From assembly GCA_937927665.1 (NCBI GenBank), contig CALBRY010000367.1, positions 1 to 16,460 on the forward strand: a stretch of DNA of 16,460 nucleotides, given 5' to 3'. Every line of letters begins with the position of its first letter. Position 1 is the first letter of the stretch. The DNA is from an uncultured Chloroflexota bacterium. Lineage in GTDB: Bacteria > Chloroflexota > Anaerolineae > Aggregatilineales > Phototrophicaceae. The notes under the pieces are model-generated. The model did no database searches and was not told where the DNA came from. It was given only the letters and a program-made list of their open reading frames with translations. The position numbers and the translations under genes are program-made. Below, piece by piece: positions 14,404 to 16,460 of this stretch.

Positions 14404-15342
14404 TCAGCCTCTCAGCCCAGAACGCAGCACTTCATGATAGGTTTCGCGGCGTTTTTGACGCAGCTCACGTTTGTGACCGAGCGCGCCTTTTACGCTTTCG
14501 ATGATCCACTGAATGCGATAGTTCAACAGGATATACAGACGCAGCAGGTTCGCGCGTGCCGCGCCGTGATGTTTGCGAAAGTAGCGGATTTTGCTCGTCT
14601 GGTAGTGGATGTGTGAGCGAGCGGTCGCCTGTTCGGTGCTTTTTCCGCCGTGATGGATGATCGATGTGCTGCCGACATAGGCGATTTTCCAGCCTTGATC
14701 GGCGGCGCGTTTGCACCAATCCACCTCTTCAGAGAACATGAAAAAACCCTCATCCATGCCGCCGATTTGATCGTAGACCTCACGGCGCAGCATCATCGCC
14801 GATCCCTGTACCCAGTCTACCAGATGGGTGGCATCAGGGGGCGGATTATCGAGTGCGAAATGGCTCGGCGGCAGATCAAACAGGTGCGGTGCAAGCCACA
14901 GACTTTCGCGCAGTTCCAACGCAAGCGTCGGAAAGCGTCGGCGGGTCGATTGATAACTGCGATCGGTGTTAAGGGTTCTGGGTCCGGCGATTCCGACGGT
15001 CGGAGTCGCATCAAGATAAGCCGCTAGCGCGTGTGCAGTGTCATCGAGCAGCATCGTATCCGGATTTAGGAGGAATAGATATCGACCACGCGCCGCACCC
15101 AGTCCGATGTTATTTCCTCGCGTAAACCCGACATTCTCCGCTTGGGGGAGCAGGATCACATGAGGGAAGTGTGTGCGTACCATTTCGACCGTGTGATCGG
15201 CACTGGCGGAATCGACGACAATGACTTCGATGGTGCGTGTGCTGCTGGCGTGCGCGGTAATCGATTCGAGGCACGCTTTTAGGAGATCAGCGACATTCCA
15301 GCTTACGATGATGATCGAAACATCTACAGTCGGCTCAGTCAT
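14404..15342 (-). CDS. GT2-family glycosyltransferase, rhamnosyltransferase-like
   Basis: This 312-aa GT-A-fold inverting glycosyltransferase is of the WbbL/rhamnosyltransferase-like group. Motifs are VSIIIVSWNVADLL (8-21), VVDSASADHT (42-51), ENVGFTRGNNIG (69-80), the metal-binding LNPDT (92-96), QGSAMMLRREVY (179-190), FFMFSEEVDWCKRA (200-213, catalytic acidic cluster) and IIHHGGKS (228-235). A basic amphipathic C-terminus may attach it to the membrane. A TTG codon lies one codon upstream, but ATG 15342 has GGAG (15354-15351) spaced 8 nt and overlaps the TatD stop by one base (TGATG), so it is chosen. It probably adds a deoxysugar or similar residue in the same glycan pathway as gmd; the donor is inferred, not shown. 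Confidence 0.9.
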   Translation of the reverse strand: MTEPTVDVSIIIVSWNVADLLKACLESITAHASSTRTIEVIVVDSASADHTVEMVRTHFPHVILLPQAENVGFTRGNNIGLGAARGRYLFLLNPDTMLLDDTAHALAAYLDATPTVGIAGPRTLNTDRSYQSTRRRFPTLALELRESLWLAPHLFDLPPSHFALDNPPPDATHLVDWVQGSAMMLRREVYDQIGGMDEGFFMFSEEVDWCKRAADQGWKIAYVGSTSIIHHGGKSTEQATARSHIHYQTSKIRYFRKHHGAARANLLRLYILLNYRIQWIIESVKGALGHKRELRQKRRETYHEVLRSGLRG

Positions 15343-16136
15343 CAAAGCGTCTCCGGTGGGAGCAAGAATAGGCGCTCGGCGTTGCTTGTCGTGATACTCG
15401 CCATCTCCGACGGATCAAGACCGTGCAGCGCCGCGAGTCGTTCAACAATCAACGGGATATAGGCGGGTTCATTTCGTTTTCCGCGATGCGGCACGGGGGT
15501 CAAATAGGGCGCATCGGTTTCGACCAAGAGCCGATCAAGGGGGACACGGGTGGCAGTCCGCCGCAAATCCTCGGCGTTTTTGTAGGTGATTGGTCCGGTG
15601 AAACCGAGATAAAACCCGGCGGCGACAGCACGATCCGCGATTTCCTGCGGTGCTGAAAATGAATGCATCACGCCGGGGCGATTGCGGAGTTCAGGCGGAA
15701 GTGAACCTACCCATGATTCCAGCACAGAGATGACATCTTCATGCGCTTCCCGGTTATGAATGATCACCGGGAGCTTGAGCCGTGCGGCTAATTCCAACTG
15801 CTGCTCAAAGGCGCGCCGCTGGATCGGTTTTGGGCTGGTATCCCAATAATAGTCCAGCCCGATTTCGCCAATTGCGACAATCTTATCCCGCCGTGCTGCT
15901 GCCTCGATCCACTCTAGATCAGTGTCGATAAATTCGGCGGTGCTGTTTGGATGGACACCTGCCGCCGCAAAGATTCCATGATGCTGCTGTGCGAGTGCAT
16001 AAGCGGCATCTGTTGAATCTTGATCGACTGCGGGAATGATCACGCGGGTGACATGCTGTGCGGCAGCATGCGCGATCACTGCGTCCCGGTCGGCATCGAA
16101 TTGATCAAAGTTGAGGTGGCAGTGAGTATCGATCAC
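15342..16136 (-). CDS. tatD: TatD-family metal-dependent hydrolase/DNase
   Basis: This 264-aa TIM-barrel amidohydrolase-type enzyme of the TatD family comprises metal-dependent 3'-5' nucleases and related hydrolases in the cytosol. The metal ligands are visible in order: THCH (His5, His7), GEIGLDYYW (Glu91), IIHNRE (His127), MHSF (His158) and ETDAPYLTP (Asp208). The length matches the family. The frame is open to 16226, but the upstream residues overlap gmd. GTG 16136 gives the standard MIDTHCHL start, 2 nt after the gmd stop; a GAGGAA site lies 14 nt upstream, rather far. It sits between two glycan genes in an unbroken operon, where its role is unexplained and may simply be co-transcription. 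Confidence 0.9.
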   Translation of the reverse strand: MIDTHCHLNFDQFDADRDAVIAHAAAQHVTRVIIPAVDQDSTDAAYALAQQHHGIFAAAGVHPNSTAEFIDTDLEWIEAAARRDKIVAIGEIGLDYYWDTSPKPIQRRAFEQQLELAARLKLPVIIHNREAHEDVISVLESWVGSLPPELRNRPGVMHSFSAPQEIADRAVAAGFYLGFTGPITYKNAEDLRRTATRVPLDRLLVETDAPYLTPVPHRGKRNEPAYIPLIVERLAALHGLDPSEMASITTSNAERLFLLPPETL

Positions 16137-16138
16137 GA

Positions 16139-16460
16139 TTAAAGGTGGTATTCCTCTTTCAGAAGGGCAATATCCGCCTGAACCATCATCTCGATGAGTT
16201 CTTCGAACGAAACCTTTGGCTCCCAACCGAGGACACGCTGTGCCTTTGCTGGATTTCCGACCAATAGATCAACTTCAGCCGGACGCATGAACTTTTCATC
16301 CTGTACGACGAAGCGCTTCCAGTCCAGATCAACACAACCGAATGCGACTTCAACAAGGCGCTGAACCGAATGGGTCTTTCCGGTTGCGACTACGAAATCA
16401 TCCGGGGTGTCTTGCTGAAGCATCATCCACATGGCGCGTACATAATCACCGGCATACCCC
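16139..16460 (-). CDS. gmd: GDP-mannose 4,6-dehydratase, C-terminal fragment
   Basis: This short-chain dehydrogenase/reductase converts GDP-D-mannose to GDP-4-dehydro-6-deoxy-D-mannose, the precursor of GDP-fucose, GDP-rhamnose and other 6-deoxyhexoses. Only the last 106 residues lie in the window, and the gene continues beyond the right edge. The segment opens [16 protein letters not shown], then [33 protein letters not shown] and [23 protein letters not shown]. This is the highly conserved C-terminal substrate-binding part of bacterial Gmd. It is the first visible gene of the leftward glycan operon and implies that a 6-deoxyhexose is part of the polymer. The stop TAA at 16141-16139 is 2 nt from the TatD start. 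Confidence 0.95.
   Translation of the reverse strand, partial: GYAGDYVRAMWMMLQQDTPDDFVVATGKTHSVQRLVEVAFGCVDLDWKRFVVQDEKFMRPAEVDLLVGNPAKAQRVLGWEPKVSFEELIEMMVQADIALLKEEYHL

Noticed and set aside
16137..16226. Longer start for TatD
   Set aside because: The extra 30 residues overlap the conserved end of gmd and precede the canonical MIDTHCH start.

Overview
The window looks like a stretch of chromosome from a Chloroflexota bacterium, probably of the Anaerolineae type. This is inferred from three things: membrane-anchored surface proteins with Thr/Pro-rich linkers (a C39-like peptidase and a parvulin), an actinobacteria-like fhaA-fhaB-rodA-pbp block, and frequent TTG/GTG starts. No mobile element, CRISPR array, tRNA or rRNA was seen. 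Coding density is very high, and all genes but one lie on the minus strand.

Reading the minus strand from the right edge: (1) 16460-9538 is a tightly packed surface-polysaccharide operon. It runs gmd (3' part), a TatD-family hydrolase, a GT2 glycosyltransferase, a GT4 glycosyltransferase, a YfhO-family membrane protein and an O-antigen-ligase/polymerase-like membrane protein. Spacings range from a 44-nt overlap to a 3-nt gap, so translation is probably coupled. (2) 9537-6864 is the ribosomal/SSB operon: rpsF (S6), ssb and rpsR (S18), followed by a membrane-anchored SurA/PrsA-like peptidyl-prolyl isomerase and a clear intrinsic terminator. The rpsF leader can fold into a hairpin with the CACCG-bearing internal loop expected of an S6:S18 autoregulatory site. 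(3) 6795-1883 is a cell-envelope growth operon: fhaA, fhaB, mtnP (methylthioadenosine phosphorylase), rodA/ftsW and a penicillin-binding-protein homologue. Its promoter lies so close to the fhaA ATG that the transcript is probably leaderless.

(4) At the left, a divergent promoter region (982-1193) drives a plus-strand PHP-family phosphoesterase and a minus-strand three-TM protein with a C39-like peptidase domain that runs off the window.

The most interesting observation is the penicillin-binding-protein homologue. It keeps the overall class B PBP layout, but all three active-site motifs are replaced (SxxK by AALQ, SxN by ACP, KTG by GHV). Its partner RodA keeps the conserved Asp and other SEDS motifs. 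This suggests an active SEDS polymerase paired with a catalytically dead 'pseudo-PBP' in an operon with two FHA phosphothreonine readers. The metabolic gene mtnP sits where the PP2C phosphatase lies in the comparable actinobacterial cluster.
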